A DNA stretch of 64,000 bases from Pseudozobellia thermophila (GCF_900141855.1 NZ_FQYU01000004.1:186001-250000), one strand, 5' to 3'. Positions 29,145 through 41,400 are shown, counted from the first letter of the stretch. Notes: generated by a model not told the origin, from the sequence alone. Numbers and translations: made by a program.

Positions 29145-29178
29145 TTGCATTTCTTAATAATTACTACTTTTATTTTTG
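29145..29178 (+). promoter_or_regulatory. candidate susCD promoter
   Basis: The -7 box TATTTTTG at 29171-29178 matches TAnnTTTG exactly; a TTG at 29145-29147 lies 23 bases upstream, the long end of the accepted spacing. The ATG of susC is 67 bases downstream of the box. Confidence 0.4.
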
Positions 29179-29245
29179 ATTTTCTTAGTAGTCCTAACCA
29201 CAACTAAGAATTTCACAATTTAAAACTAACAAACAACATTTTATC

Positions 29246-32200
29246 ATGGACAAAAAGCGAAAACACCATTCGTTAAGCCCCAAAATCAAGACAAACATGC
29301 TTGGAATCGGGCTTTTATCAATGCTTATTTGGGCAGGTCTCCAAAGATCTTTTGCCAACGCAAATCCAAGCCCTAAAACAGTTAATGAAATTAAGGGCAT
29401 TTTCCAAAGTACCATAACAGGAACAGTGGTCGACTCCTCTGGCCTTCCCTTGCCTGGTGCCAATGTAATCGTCAAAGGAACGACTGTAGGAACCCAAACG
29501 GATTTTGACGGTAATTTTACCCTCAATGCGGAAGAGGGGTCGATTTTGGTTTTTAGCTATATCGGTTTCAAAAACCAAGAAATTAAATTGACAGGGCAAA
29601 CCACCGTCAATGTCACCATGGTAGAAGACGCCGCCGCTTTGGAAGAAGTCGTTGTCGTGGGTTACGGCACACAACGCAAACAAGACTTGACCGGTGCCGT
29701 ATCGGTCGTTAAGGTGGATGAAATGGCCCAACAACCCTCGGGCCAGGTGACCAGTCAGCTACAAGGTAGGGTTTCAGGGGTTACCATAACCGGCGGCGGA
29801 CAACCAGGTGAATCCCCGCAAATTAAAATTCGGGGCTCCAACACCTTCGGCAACAACAATCCATTATACATAGTTGACGGAATACCAACCGACAACATTA
29901 ACGACATCAACCCGAACGACATTGACAGTATGCAAGTACTCAAAGACGCGGCGTCCGCTTCCATTTACGGTTCCAGGGCCGCAAACGGAGTTATAATAAT
30001 CACCACCAAAAAAGGATCGGGAAAACTGAAGGTCACCTACGATTCCTATTACGGAGTCCAACTTGTCCAAAATGGAAATCCATGGGATATCCTAAATTCA
30101 CAAGAACAGGCCGAATTAACATTCATGGCCCTAAAAAACACGAATCCCGATGACCCCATCAACCATTCCCAGTACGGCAGTGGATCCTCTCCCGTTCTGC
30201 CCAATTACATAGCACCCGTAGGAGCGCAAACGGTAGACGAATCCCTGTATTATGTAAACCCTTATTATACCGACCCAAGTGACTTGGACAGCTTCTACAG
30301 AATCGTGGAAGCCAATAAAGAGGGTACCAATTGGTTTCAAGAAATTTTCAGCCCGGCCAGTATAACCAGCCACAATTTATCGGTAAGCAACGGAAACGAT
30401 CAAGGCAATTACCTGTTTTCCCTGAATTATTTTGACCAACAGGGCAGCATTAACAACACCTATTTAAAACGCTACACCCTTCGTGCCAATTCTGTTTACA
30501 ACATAACAGAGAACATCCGGATTGGTGAAAATTTGAGTATAGCCATTCGTGAAAACCCACAAATCAGTGCATTGACAGAAGGCAGTGTTATCGGTATGGC
30601 CATGCGGGAACAACCTATCATCCCGGTTTACGACATAAAAGGGAACTATGCAGGTTCTTTCGGCTCCGATCTGGGAAATGCAAAAAACCCCGTTGCCATG
30701 GCCGACAGGTTAAGAAACAACAGAGGAGTCTCAAATCGAATTTTTGGTAATATTTTTGCCGAAATCGACTTTCTTAAAAATTTTACGTTTAGAACCAGTT
30801 TTGGAGGTCAGTATTATTCCAACAGCTTCAATTCCTTTCAGTTTCCCGAATACGAGAATGCCGAAAACCTTTCCGTCAACCAATATACAGAAGGGGCGGC
30901 CACTAACTTTAATTGGACATGGACGAATACCGTTAAATACCAAAACACATTTGGGGACAAGCACAACCTAACCGTTTTACTGGGCACCGAGGCCTACCAA
31001 AACAAAGGAAGGGAAGTAGGCGGAACCACGCAAAGTTACTTTTCTTTTGACCCCGATTACGTAACCTTGGACACTGGTTCCGGTACACAAACGAATTACA
31101 GCTTTAAATACGCGGATGCACTCTCCTCAATAATTAGCCGTATCGATTACAATTATGACGACAGGTACTTATTCAGTGCAACGCTTCGACGGGATGGATC
31201 TTCGAAATTTTTAAATGAGCAATACGGCTGGTTCCCCGCAGTAAGTGCCGGCTGGAATATTTTTAATGAAGAATTTATTCCTGAATCAAATTGGCTGAAC
31301 GATTTAAAAATTAGGGGAGGCTACGGCATAGTAGGTAACCAGATCAACGTTGATTCCGCCAATTCATTTACCACCTTTGGCGGAAACCAATTAAACAGCT
31401 ATTACGCCATTACCGGCGACAACTCCACGATATCGGAAGGTTTTGGACAAACTAGGATAGGAAATCCGGATGCCAAATGGGAGAAGAACATCAACTTTAA
31501 TGTCGGTATGGACGCCAGCCTCTTCAACGGCAAAATGCAACTTACCGTCGATTATTATGAAAAAAATGTTGAAGACCTACTCTACAACCCCAACCTACCC
31601 GCTACCGTAGGTACCGCCACCGTGCCCTATGTAAACGTGGGCAAGATGACGAACAACGGTCTCGATATAGACCTATCGACTTATTTTCAACTAACCGAAG
31701 ACCTGAAGTTAAATACCTCGGCCACATTAACCACGTACAACAACGAGATCAAAAAAATCGCTGATGGTGTATACTATTTCGATTTAGAAGGCAGACGATT
31801 CAACGGCAGCTCAATTATCAGAAACCAAGTAGGGCACTCCGTAAGCGAGTTTTTTGGTTATCAAATTGAAGGCTTCTGGAACTCCCAAGAAGAAATAGAC
31901 GCTGCCAACGAGCAAGCCGTTATAGCCACAGGTAATTCAGATGCCACCTATCAACCAGATGTTGCCGTGGGTCGTTTTAGATATGCCGACATAAACGGCG
32001 ATAACCAGATAACAGCTGAAGACCGTACATTTATAGGTGACCCGAACCCCGACTTCACATACGGTCTTAACATTGAATTACTATATAAAAATTGGGACTT
32101 GAGTATGTTCATATACGGATCACAGGGCAATGATATATGGAACAATGTCAAATGGTGGCACGATTTCTATAGTTCCTTTACAGGAGCAAAGAGCAAAACG

Positions 32201-32548
32201 GCCCTATATGATTCTTGGACACCTGAAAATCAAGACGCTACCGTAGCTATTCAAGAAACTACAGGTTCATTTAGTACTGCCGATGTGCCCAACAGCTATT
32301 TTGTAGAAGACGGTTCTTACTTGCGAGCCAAACAAATTCAACTCGGGTATACCTTTCCTTCCGATTTGTTGGAAAAAATAAGTCTTAGCAAACTAAGGCT
32401 ATATGCACAAGTGGTAAATCCGTTTACAATTACCTCCTATTCAGGAATTGACCCCGAAATATCAGGCGGTTCGGTAAACTTTGGTATAGACGAAGGTGCC
32501 TACCCAAACCAAAAGCAGGTCCTTTTGGGCGTTAACGTTATTTTTTAA
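29246..32548 (+). CDS. susC: SusC/RagA-family TonB-dependent outer-membrane transporter
   Basis: SusC-type proteins are 22-stranded barrels that import bound oligomers using TonB energy. The 1,100-residue product has a long signal sequence (hydrophobic GLLSMLIWAGL), a CarboxypepD_reg-like domain at about 55-128 (GTVVDSSGLPLPGANV), the SusC-specific segment EEVVVVGYGTQRKQDLTGAV, a plug domain at about 145-255 (LYIVDGIPTD, VLKDAASASIYGSRAANG), and the barrel to the end. susD follows after 15 bases. No sigma/anti-sigma pair, hybrid two-component gene, glycosidase or lyase is adjacent, so the substrate is unknown. Codon use looks more A/T-rich than in neighbouring genes. Confidence 0.96.
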   Translation: MDKKRKHHSLSPKIKTNMLGIGLLSMLIWAGLQRSFANANPSPKTVNEIKGIFQSTITGTVVDSSGLPLPGANVIVKGTTVGTQTDFDGNFTLNAEEGSILVFSYIGFKNQEIKLTGQTTVNVTMVEDAAALEEVVVVGYGTQRKQDLTGAVSVVKVDEMAQQPSGQVTSQLQGRVSGVTITGGGQPGESPQIKIRGSNTFGNNNPLYIVDGIPTDNINDINPNDIDSMQVLKDAASASIYGSRAANGVIIITTKKGSGKLKVTYDSYYGVQLVQNGNPWDILNSQEQAELTFMALKNTNPDDPINHSQYGSGSSPVLPNYIAPVGAQTVDESLYYVNPYYTDPSDLDSFYRIVEANKEGTNWFQEIFSPASITSHNLSVSNGNDQGNYLFSLNYFDQQGSINNTYLKRYTLRANSVYNITENIRIGENLSIAIRENPQISALTEGSVIGMAMREQPIIPVYDIKGNYAGSFGSDLGNAKNPVAMADRLRNNRGVSNRIFGNIFAEIDFLKNFTFRTSFGGQYYSNSFNSFQFPEYENAENLSVNQYTEGAATNFNWTWTNTVKYQNTFGDKHNLTVLLGTEAYQNKGREVGGTTQSYFSFDPDYVTLDTGSGTQTNYSFKYADALSSIISRIDYNYDDRYLFSATLRRDGSSKFLNEQYGWFPAVSAGWNIFNEEFIPESNWLNDLKIRGGYGIVGNQINVDSANSFTTFGGNQLNSYYAITGDNSTISEGFGQTRIGNPDAKWEKNINFNVGMDASLFNGKMQLTVDYYEKNVEDLLYNPNLPATVGTATVPYVNVGKMTNNGLDIDLSTYFQLTEDLKLNTSATLTTYNNEIKKIADGVYYFDLEGRRFNGSSIIRNQVGHSVSEFFGYQIEGFWNSQEEIDAANEQAVIATGNSDATYQPDVAVGRFRYADINGDNQITAEDRTFIGDPNPDFTYGLNIELLYKNWDLSMFIYGSQGNDIWNNVKWWHDFYSSFTGAKSKTALYDSWTPENQDATVAIQETTGSFSTADVPNSYFVEDGSYLRAKQIQLGYTFPSDLLEKISLSKLRLYAQVVNPFTITSYSGIDPEISGGSVNFGIDEGAYPNQKQVLLGVNVIF

Positions 32549-32563
32549 ACAGTCTCAATAAAA

Positions 32564-34363
32564 ATGAAAAAAATGAAACCCATAAATAAAAAACTAAGAT
32601 TACTGTTAATAGCACCCACCGTACTGATTTTAACATATGCTTGCTCGGATAGCTTTTTAGACCAACCTGCCCTGGGTGCGCTCAGTGAAGATGTGGTTGC
32701 CAACGAAGTCGGTATAGAAAATCTTTTGATAGGAGCCTATGCCGCTTTGGATGGACAGCAAGATGCAAACAATGCCTTGGGCGGTGGCGGACCATGGGAG
32801 GCCGCTCCTGAAAACTGGGTATACGGCTCCGTTGCCGGTGGCGTTGCCAGCAAGGGCAGTTTTGGAGGTGACCAACCGGCCATTGACCAAATTGTCAAGT
32901 TTATTTCCAACCCCTCCAATGGATATTACAACACCAAATGGAAGGCCGTTTATGAAGGTGTTGCCCGATGCAACAACACGCTAAAGCAATTGGCCAGTGA
33001 TGAAACGATTTCAGATGCCGAACGTAAAAACATAGCCGGTCAAGCACGTTTCTTAAGAGGCCATTATTACTTTGAACTGAAAAAGATGTGGAACATGGTT
33101 CCTTGGATCGACGAAAATACAGAAGACCCAAAACAACCTAACACAGAAGACATATGGCCTAATATCGAAGAAGATTTTAAATATGCCTATGAAAACCTTC
33201 CGGACACCCAAACTGAATTCGGCAGGGCTAACAAATGGGCTGCCGGCGCATACCTAGGAAAAACCTATCTATACCAACATAAGTATACCGAGGCCAAAGA
33301 GATTTTTACTACCGTCATCAATTCGGGAGTCAACTCGGCCGGCACCAAATATGACTTGGTACCATTATTTAAGGATAATTTTGATGCCGCTACCGAAAAC
33401 AATGCCGAAACAGTGTTCGATATTCAAATGGTAGCCAACGACGGTACGGGAACCATTGCCAATTCAAGCCAGGGAGGGAAATTAAATTTTCCATACAACA
33501 GCCCCTTCAGGTGTTGTGGCTTCTTTCAGCCTACCCAAGACTTGGTAAACTCCTATAAGACGGACGAAGCAACAGGTTTGCCTGATTTAGACGACTATAA
33601 CACCGATCCCGTCAAAAGCGATATGGGTCTTAATTCCACGGACCCTTTTACTCCTTATACGGGATCTCTTGACCCCAGATTGGATTGGACTGTTGGAAGA
33701 CGAGGTATTCCTTATCACGACTGGGGTTATCACCCCGGTAAGGATTGGATACGTGAGCAGTCCTATGGAGGTCCTTATGCCCCTAAAAAGAACATCTACT
33801 ACCAAGCTACCGCCGACCAATACTCCGACCAAAGCAGTTGGGCGCCAGGCACGGCCATCAATGTCCATATCATTCGTTTTGCCGATGTTCTCTTAATGGC
33901 CGCGGAAGCAGAGGCACAGACCGGGGGGCTAGACCAAGCAATGGAATATGTCAACAGAGTAAGAAACAGGGCTGCCAACCCCAATGGTTTTTTAAAAGAC
34001 TACATCGACAGCTCCAATCCATTGGCCGGATTCGATGAAAGCACGGATGCGGCCAACTACAATATAGCTCCCTACACTTCCACCCAATTCTCTACAAAGG
34101 ACAACGCCTTAAAGGCCATCTATTTTGAAAGAAAATTAGAATTGGCCATGGAAGGACATCGTTTCTTCGATTTGGTTAGATGGGGAATTGCGGAAGAAAC
34201 CTTGAACGCGTATTTTGACTACCAAGGTAACATTACCACTGATGTACGTGGAGGCCGGTTTATTTCAGGCATCCATGAATACTATCCTATACCCCAGGCA
34301 CAAATTGATTTAAGCGTAGATGAAAGTGGTCTTCCTACTTTGAAACAAAACCCCGGCTATTAA
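32564..34363 (+). CDS. susD: SusD/RagB-family surface lipoprotein
   Basis: SusD-type lipoproteins cap the SusC barrel and bind the substrate at the cell surface. The 599-residue protein has a lipoprotein signal (LLLIAPTVLILTYAC), FLDQPALG just after the cysteine, TPR-like helices (AGQARFLRGHYYFELKKMW, GAYLGKTYLYQHKYTEAKEIF), the VHIIRFADVLLMAAEAEAQ segment, ELAMEGHRFFDLVRWG, and the ending YYPIPQAQIDLS, all typical. A perfect hairpin terminator follows 24 bases after the stop. It forms the transport pair with SusC. Confidence 0.95.
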   Translation: MKKMKPINKKLRLLLIAPTVLILTYACSDSFLDQPALGALSEDVVANEVGIENLLIGAYAALDGQQDANNALGGGGPWEAAPENWVYGSVAGGVASKGSFGGDQPAIDQIVKFISNPSNGYYNTKWKAVYEGVARCNNTLKQLASDETISDAERKNIAGQARFLRGHYYFELKKMWNMVPWIDENTEDPKQPNTEDIWPNIEEDFKYAYENLPDTQTEFGRANKWAAGAYLGKTYLYQHKYTEAKEIFTTVINSGVNSAGTKYDLVPLFKDNFDAATENNAETVFDIQMVANDGTGTIANSSQGGKLNFPYNSPFRCCGFFQPTQDLVNSYKTDEATGLPDLDDYNTDPVKSDMGLNSTDPFTPYTGSLDPRLDWTVGRRGIPYHDWGYHPGKDWIREQSYGGPYAPKKNIYYQATADQYSDQSSWAPGTAINVHIIRFADVLLMAAEAEAQTGGLDQAMEYVNRVRNRAANPNGFLKDYIDSSNPLAGFDESTDAANYNIAPYTSTQFSTKDNALKAIYFERKLELAMEGHRFFDLVRWGIAEETLNAYFDYQGNITTDVRGGRFISGIHEYYPIPQAQIDLSVDESGLPTLKQNPGY

Positions 34364-34387
34364 GACTTAAGTACTTAAACCAAAACC

Positions 34388-34434
34388 ATCCTTCCTCATG
34401 ATCTTGGAGATCCGAGGAAGGATTTTTATTTATT
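34388..34434 (+). terminator. Rho-independent terminator of susCD
   Basis: A 10-base perfect stem (ATCCTTCCTC with GAGGAAGGAT) encloses a second GATCT/AGATC stem; TTTTATTTATT follows. It ends the susC-susD transcript. Confidence 0.85.
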
Positions 34435-34487
34435 AATGCTTCTTTCTTGAAAAATTGTTTTTAACCTTGACCAATAAAACCAGCTAA

Positions 34488-34505
34488 GTAGGGCCTCGGC
34501 CCTAC
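34488..34505. repeat. 18-base palindromic hairpin
   Basis: GTAGGGCC and GGCCCTAC are separated by TC. It lies 117 bases downstream of the alpha/beta-hydrolase stop on the minus strand, so it could help end that transcript, but no proper T run follows. Confidence 0.4.
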
Positions 34506-34622
34506 CCAACCCAAGAAAGAACACCTTGTAAAAACGAAGGAACATCTGCCTGGATCCTCGAAAGGGACATACCAAAAACCAGAAACTCCCAATACAATGT
34601 GAAGATACCAACAACTTGGTCC

Positions 34623-35357
34623 CTAATCTTCCCGCGACTGCCGTACAAACCACTCGTACAACTCCTCAGTGTTATAGGCCTGAACCCATGCATCGTGACC
34701 CACATTGGGATATTTCGTAAAGCGAACGTTATACCCCATTTCCTTTAACCTATTTACCATATCTACCGATTCGGAAACGGGAATGGACTCATCCTTTTCG
34801 CCATGAAATACCCAAATAGCCGTTTTTTTATCCAACCAAGAGGCATAAGGTACCGGGGCCATACCACATACAACGGCCAAGGCCGCAAATTTCGTGGGGT
34901 ATTGAACCGCCATTTCCCACGCGGCACCCCCTCCCCGACTGAGTCCCGTCAAATACAACCTCCGCTTGTCCACTCGATTGTTCGCCACGATCGTATCGAG
35001 CAACTGGGCCAGTGCCCGGGTGTTCCACCATTTTTTTCGATTTGGATTCTGGGGCGCCAGAATCAAAAAGGGAAATTTTTTTCCTTGGGCAATTAATTTG
35101 GGCGGACCATTTCTTTTTACCGTCACCAGACTATCGCCCGACTCCCCGCCCCCATGGAGGAACAACAACAAAGGGTATTCCTTTTCCTCGTTTATATCGT
35201 AGTCCTCAGGATAATAGAGGTAATAAGCAAGGCTTTCCTTTATCACCGTTTCCTGCACCGCATCGACCAGTTTGGGCCTTGACTGGGAGGCACAACCTTG
35301 AAAGGCGATGAGTACGATGAGCACTAGGGATTTGGGCATACCTTGAAAATAGTTCAT
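34623..35357 (-). CDS. alpha/beta-hydrolase lipoprotein (esterase/peptidase S9-like)
   Basis: About 244 residues from the ATG at 35357. The N-terminus (MPKSLVLIVLIAFQGC) is a lipoprotein signal. The mature part shows the oxyanion-hole loop LLLFLHGGGESGDS, the nucleophile elbow GLSRGGGAAWEMA (Ser in GLSRG), an Asp-containing GEKDESIP, and His in NVGHDAW, completing a catalytic triad. It resembles predicted phospholipase/carboxylesterase-type enzymes, which in Bacteroidota may act as acetyl- or feruloyl-esterases on glycans. The downstream ATG at 35339 is an equally possible start. It is transcribed toward the susCD operon, convergently. Confidence 0.82.
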   Translation of the reverse strand: MNYFQGMPKSLVLIVLIAFQGCASQSRPKLVDAVQETVIKESLAYYLYYPEDYDINEEKEYPLLLFLHGGGESGDSLVTVKRNGPPKLIAQGKKFPFLILAPQNPNRKKWWNTRALAQLLDTIVANNRVDKRRLYLTGLSRGGGAAWEMAVQYPTKFAALAVVCGMAPVPYASWLDKKTAIWVFHGEKDESIPVSESVDMVNRLKEMGYNVRFTKYPNVGHDAWVQAYNTEELYEWFVRQSRED

Positions 35358-35390
35358 TGTCGAAAAATACGAATAAAAGAAGGCAGTAAC

Positions 35391-35422
35391 AAAAAGAAAC
35401 GGATGCCCTTGGGACATCCGTT
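35391..35422 (-). terminator. Rho-independent terminator of the giant adhesin gene
   Basis: Read on the minus strand, AACGGATG and CATCCGTT pair around an inner CCC/GGG with one bulge, followed by a T-rich run. It lies 25 bases after the adhesin stop codon and isolates it from the hydrolase gene. Confidence 0.7.
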
Positions 35423-35447
35423 CATTGCCTTATAAAAATCCGTTCTT

Positions 35448-38400
35448 TTAACGATAGAGGGTAAAGTGGCCCACATACCGTATATCGCGATCATCGTTTT
35501 GGTTGACGACGTACCAGTAATCCCCGGTAGGCAGCTCCTTGCCGTCATAGGTACCGTCCCATTTGCTTACCTGGTCCAATTCGGCCACTACCCTTCCGTA
35601 GCGGTCGTAAATTATGACCTCTATGTTGGGGAAGAATTCCCTGTTGCCCGGGGCCCAGTAATCGTTCTCGTTATCGCCGTTGGGCGAGAAGAAATTGGGT
35701 ATCTCGAGCATACCGGTGAACTCGAAGGGAATGGTCGCCACGGCTTCACAGCCATTTTGATCGACCACACGTATATCGACCGTTCCACTTTCCGTGGTGG
35801 TGTATATGCCTTCGCTGCCATACGACACGCCGTCAAAGAAGAACTCGTAGCCTCCAAAACCTCCTTCGGCCGTGGCCGTAATCTCGTTCGGACCGGTCTT
35901 CTCTGCCGTCAAGGTCAAGGGATCATAGGCATCCATGGTAAACTCTACCATATTGGTACAACCATTTTCGTGGTAGATATATGCCGTGTAATCACCGGCG
36001 GGCAAATCGCCCCAGGTGTGCTCCGTTGTTGCCATGGCCGTAATCGCATCGGTGGGATCTGCCGGGTTCAAGGCAAACAAGAGTTGGGGCATCAGACCAT
36101 CTTCGTGCATCTCTATGGTAACCGTACTGTTGGGGAATATCCCCTCACATCCGTATTGTATTATGGGCTCTGCAGTCAAATCGACCCCTATCTCAATAGG
36201 AATGGCCACATCCGTACCACAAAGATTGGCATCTTGTACAAATACAATATAGGTTTCGCCACCAATGAGGTTGTCAAAGAACAGGTTGTCATTTCTTTCA
36301 AACACTTCCGAACCATCGGAACCAGGTCCGACCAACTTGGTTTCATAATAAGTGGCCATGGTCGTTGGATCGACAAAAGGCGTTCCGCCCGTAACCGTTA
36401 GCTGGGCCGTACCATCGGCAAAACCGATACAGGTTTCCGGCGTCGTGGCCACATCGGTCACTTCCAGTTCATCGGGCTCGGTAACCACGATCTCAAACGT
36501 CTGCGGACACCCTTCCTCGTCTTGTGCGAGCACGGTATACGACGGATTGCTCGGCGTATTCGCGGGCAAATCGGTAAAGGTATATACCGTTGGGTTATCG
36601 GGATCCGAAAAGAACTCGCTCAAGTTCGGTTCGATAGAGAATTTCACCAAGCCCGAAGCGGAACTGGTCACCTCCATGGTTATGGTACCGTCTGACTCGC
36701 CATAACACGAGGTCGGGGTACTGCTATAATCTATGGTCACCGGTTGGGGCTCATCGATAACGAAGGGCCCTTGTACCACGCCACAATTTTGCCGGCTGAT
36801 CACCGAGATCCAATAACTACCGGCCTCGAGGTTCTCAAAGGTACCATAATCCTGCATCGGTAGGTTGTTGTAGGTCGGCAAAGACTCTGCTGCAAAGGCA
36901 TCGGTACCGGGATCGGTGTCATAGATACGGAACTCATACACACCCGTTCCTCCATTTGCCACGGCTTCGATCCTACCATCGACCTCATAGGCACACGACA
37001 CATCAAAGGTCGGGGAAGTGGGGTCAAGGGTCAAAGGTTGGGCCGCGGTAATCGTAATACCGTTGGTCTTACGTGCCAGGCACGAACTCAAGCTTCCTAC
37101 CTTACGTACTTCGTAACGGTACGATTGCCCTATCGTTCCGGGTATTCCCGTTTTAACGGGAAGTCCGTTCGAATCAAGTTCATCGATCGGGAACCAAGGT
37201 CCGCCCGAATTATTGACACTGTATTCATAGGCGCCGCCCTGAGGGTTGTTGACCCTGATCATCATCGTAGCATCGTTGCCACAAGCGGGAACCGAAGTCT
37301 GAATCAAGACAGGGTTGATCGGCGGTGGCGCCACGACTTCAATGGGATCCGTAACAAAGCTACAGCCGAGTGTAGAAACCACTTCTACCGCATAGAATCC
37401 GGCAGGGATGACCCCCGTTCCGGCAGCTCCCACAAACTCGGGATCGCTCTGATAACCGGTCGAAGAGACCACGTCGGTATTGTCATTGCTTCCGAGACTC
37501 AACAAGCGATACTGGTATCCTCCAGTGGGCACTCCGCCAATGGCCCCCGGGGTAGTGGTTCCGGGTTCGACGGCCACAATGACCGCATCGTTGCCCAAGG
37601 GACACTCAAGTTCACGTGTAATGATGGCCTCTGCCTCGATCGGCGGAACAGGCAACAATTCAAGCTCCGCAGTATGGGTACAGCCCTCGCTGTCCCTGAC
37701 CGTTACCCGGTAGTTACCGCTTGACAGCCCCGTGAAACGGTTATTGGTTCCGTTGGCCGCAAAGCTGGCATAGGCCGGGTTGCTATGGGGTGCAAAACCA
37801 CTACCCACGGGATTTTCGTACTCCAACATATATTCATAGGGCAGGTTGTCCCAGCCTCCTTGGGTGGTTACTACAATCTCGCCCAAATCTTCGGTACAGC
37901 CAACACGCCCAATTTCTTCCATGGTCGTGATCAGCAGTTGCTCGTTGGGCGTCTGAACGGTACTGACGTTACTGAACACATTACATGCGCCCACGGTCTT
38001 GCCCTGTTCGCGGATAACGACCCTAAGGCTGCCCCCTTCCAAGCCGGTAATGGTCGCCGGATTATTTAGGGTAGCATCTATCGTTCCCGTGGAGTTACCC
38101 CCTACCGGAGTACCGAAGGCACCTCCACTAAAACCTGGGTCCGAAGCCTCGTAAACGGTATACTCGTATACCCCTGAGAAATTGGTCAAACTGGCCAAAT
38201 TGGTTATTTCTATGTTCAGCACACCATCGGTAGCCCCAAAACAGCCCACTGGTTCGTTCTGGCTGATCGTTACCTCGGGCAGGACCGGTTCGTTCACTAC
38301 ATAGGCTTGAATGGGATAGGTACATCCATTTTGATCGTTTACCTGTAAATTGTACTCCCCGGCCACCATGGGCAGGTCAAATTCCACAAAGGTTCCGCTA

Positions 38401-41400
38401 GGTTGCGACACGGGGCTGACCGATGCCACCGAGAATCCTTGGTCTTCAATGATGAAATTCGTGGTTCCGGTAACATCGATGCGAATACGCTCCGGATTCT
38501 CACAGTCCATCGGCGATAGTTGGGTAATCGTCGCGGTAACCTCGTTAGGGGCCAATACCGTTACCGAATCAATGAACTCACAACCATTGGCATCTATGGC
38601 ATAAATGGTAATGGTCTGATCCGATCCCGTATCGACAATAACAAAATCAGGACTCGATTGATAACTGTCGGCGGGGTCTATCTTGTAGCCGTACGGCCCC
38701 CCGTTACCTACATTTCCGGGAACAATGGACGCACTAACAATCGTCGTACTGTATTGATTGGCAGCCGGGTTACAGGCCAATGTACCTGCGACGGCATCGA
38801 TTTCAAATGGGGGCGGCTCGTTGATCACCACTTCCTCCCTATCGAAACAATCCCGGTCGGTAACGACCTCTATTACATAGGTACCTGGCGCCAAGGCCGT
38901 AAAAGAACCCGATAGATTAGTGTTGATTCTGCTTGAAGTATCCAAGTTTGAGGGTAGCGCCCCTATTGTACCGGAATACAGGTTGTATTCCTGAATACCA
39001 TCTACGTCGGTACCTGGCGTCAAGGAGGCGGAAATACTTCCGTCATTGGCACCGTTACAGCTTACGTCAGAGGCGCCCGTATCGTCGATAACGGGACTCG
39101 TAGGTGCCGATCTTACAATTCCACCCACGGTGATGGTACAATTAGTAAACCCATTGTCAACGATATTATCGGTTATCTCAACTTGGTAATCCCCGGCAGG
39201 GATACCTTCAAAAATGCCGTCGCTATTGGGATCGACAATATCTACCGTACCCCAAAAAATATCGGTTCCCGTAAGGTGGTAGCTAAAGTCGCCGCTACCC
39301 CCGTCAGCGGTAATGGTAATGACGCCGTCATCGACCTCGCAGCTCGGTTCGCTGGTGAAATCGCCCGAAGCTGTCAAAACCTGGAACACTTCGGCCACGC
39401 CGTTGACCTCACAACCGTCGGCATCGATGATGTTAAAATCGTAGGATCCAATATTATTTACTGTAAAGGACGCAGTTGTGTTAATGGCCGGATCGCCCGT
39501 ATGGGCCACTGTTTGCGATATCCCGTTCAAGGTAAACGTAGGGGTCTCGAAATTGCCCGGCAAACTTAAGACAATATCAAACCCACCTGCACTGGAGGCG
39601 GTTACATCACATTGGTTCTCCACTATCGGATCTATAAGCGGAAGGGCAGGATTCTCCTGGATTACCGCGGCAGAAACCCGGTACGAACAATCATTGGCAT
39701 CCCTAACCCAAATATCGTACTCCGTACCCGGGGCCGGAGATCCAGGTAGAAAAACCGTTGCGGCATCTGAAAAATCGGTCAAAGTGGGCGGTGTTCCAGC
39801 AGGCATAAAGGCATATCGATAAGGGGCTCCAGTGCTATAGGGCGTACCTCCACTACCCCTGACCGTCAATTGGCCCATGTCGTTACAGTTGGCATTTTGA
39901 TTGTCTATAACATCTACCCGGGGCGTCAAAAGAATGGCCTCGTCCTCGTCGCCGTCGCTACAATTGGTGGCCGTATCCTCTACGGAGATACCATAATGCC
40001 CGGAAGGAACGGGGAAAGTATCGTTGGTCACGACGGAATTGGTCAAGTTCAATACCACATCTCCGGTATCGAGGTTGGTAATTACCACATTGTACGGTCC
40101 GGTACCCGAGGTAATCGTGTATTCAAGACCAACATCGCCGTTGTAACAATTGGCATTGTCGATGGCCAGGGCCACGTCCAAGCTACCGTTATCGGGTAGG
40201 GTAATCACTTCCTCATAGGTACAACCGGTACCGAGATCACGTACCTCGACCGTATAGGAAACTCCCCATAACAAGTTACTGAAACAATGGTTGTCAGGTG
40301 GGTTGTTAGGAGTTGTCCACCCCGCCAAGGGATCGGGATCGGCCAAACGGATTTCGTAGGGCCCCGTACCGTTGATTATATCGACACATACCGTGGTTCC
40401 TCCCGGGGTACAGATTCCCGGGGGTGTGGGGTAATGCGGAACAATGTCCAAACTCGAGGTATCGATGGTAAAAGTTTCCAAATCGTTACATCCCCTGGAA
40501 TCCAATACGACCACCTGGTAGTTCCCCGGTACAAGACCGGGATCGTTGATCGTCAAAGGAAAATTGGTATCGACGACATTTTCTCGGGTCACAATGGGGT
40601 TTCCATAGCTATCCTCCACGATTACGGTATATTCCTCGATCCCAAAGGTAGGCATGCTCACGGTTACCCCGCCCGAAAGATCACCGCCCGAGCACGTGGC
40701 ATCGATAGGAGTTACCGTAATTTCCGGAGCCGGGTTGGGGTCAGGAGCCACGGTAATAGGTATGACACCCGTAGTACAGTTTCTGGCATCCTTTACCACA
40801 TATTCGTAATCGCCCGCCGCGAGTCCCGAATAAATGGTTTGTGCCGTAAAATTATAATCGATCGGATCGGGACCAGCGGGATTGTTGGGGTCCAAGGGAT
40901 CGTTCTGCAATTCGCCTACCGGGGCGAAGACCACCTCAAACGGAGGTACGCCCGACGCAACAACCGGTATTATTTCAACAAAGCCACTATTGTTGTCGCC
41001 ACAGCTCGGTCCCACGATTCGGTGGTTAGCGGCAATATTGGTCGGTTCGGCAAAGGTCAAAGGTTCCGATACGGCGTTACAGCCATTGCTATCGGATACC
41101 TCGACAGTATAATCGCCATAATCGGAATACGACATGGTATAGGTAAACGAAGCGCCCGGGAGTGGGTTTCCGGTATGGCCTGCAACCGGAACACCATCCT
41201 TTAATATGGTATAGGAAGTAGCCGACAGATTCGAGATATCGCCACCCGAAACATCGATCTGCATTTCTCCCGTACCCCCGCAGGCAATCTCTTCGTTGAT
41301 ATCGAGACTCACTTGGATCTGGGGCGGGATCCTAATGGTCGAGGTAGAAGCGGTACAACCGTTTCCATCAACGACTTCAATGGTATAATTACCGGGAACC

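Noticed and set aside
35466-41204. Long plus-strand open frames opposite the giant adhesin (for example 35466-36401 and 40287-41204)
   Set aside because: They are antisense shadows of a low-complexity coding strand. They lack domains, signal peptides and promoter boxes, and are rich in Gly/Arg/Ile/Val as expected from reversed Thr/Ser/Asp/Tyr codons.
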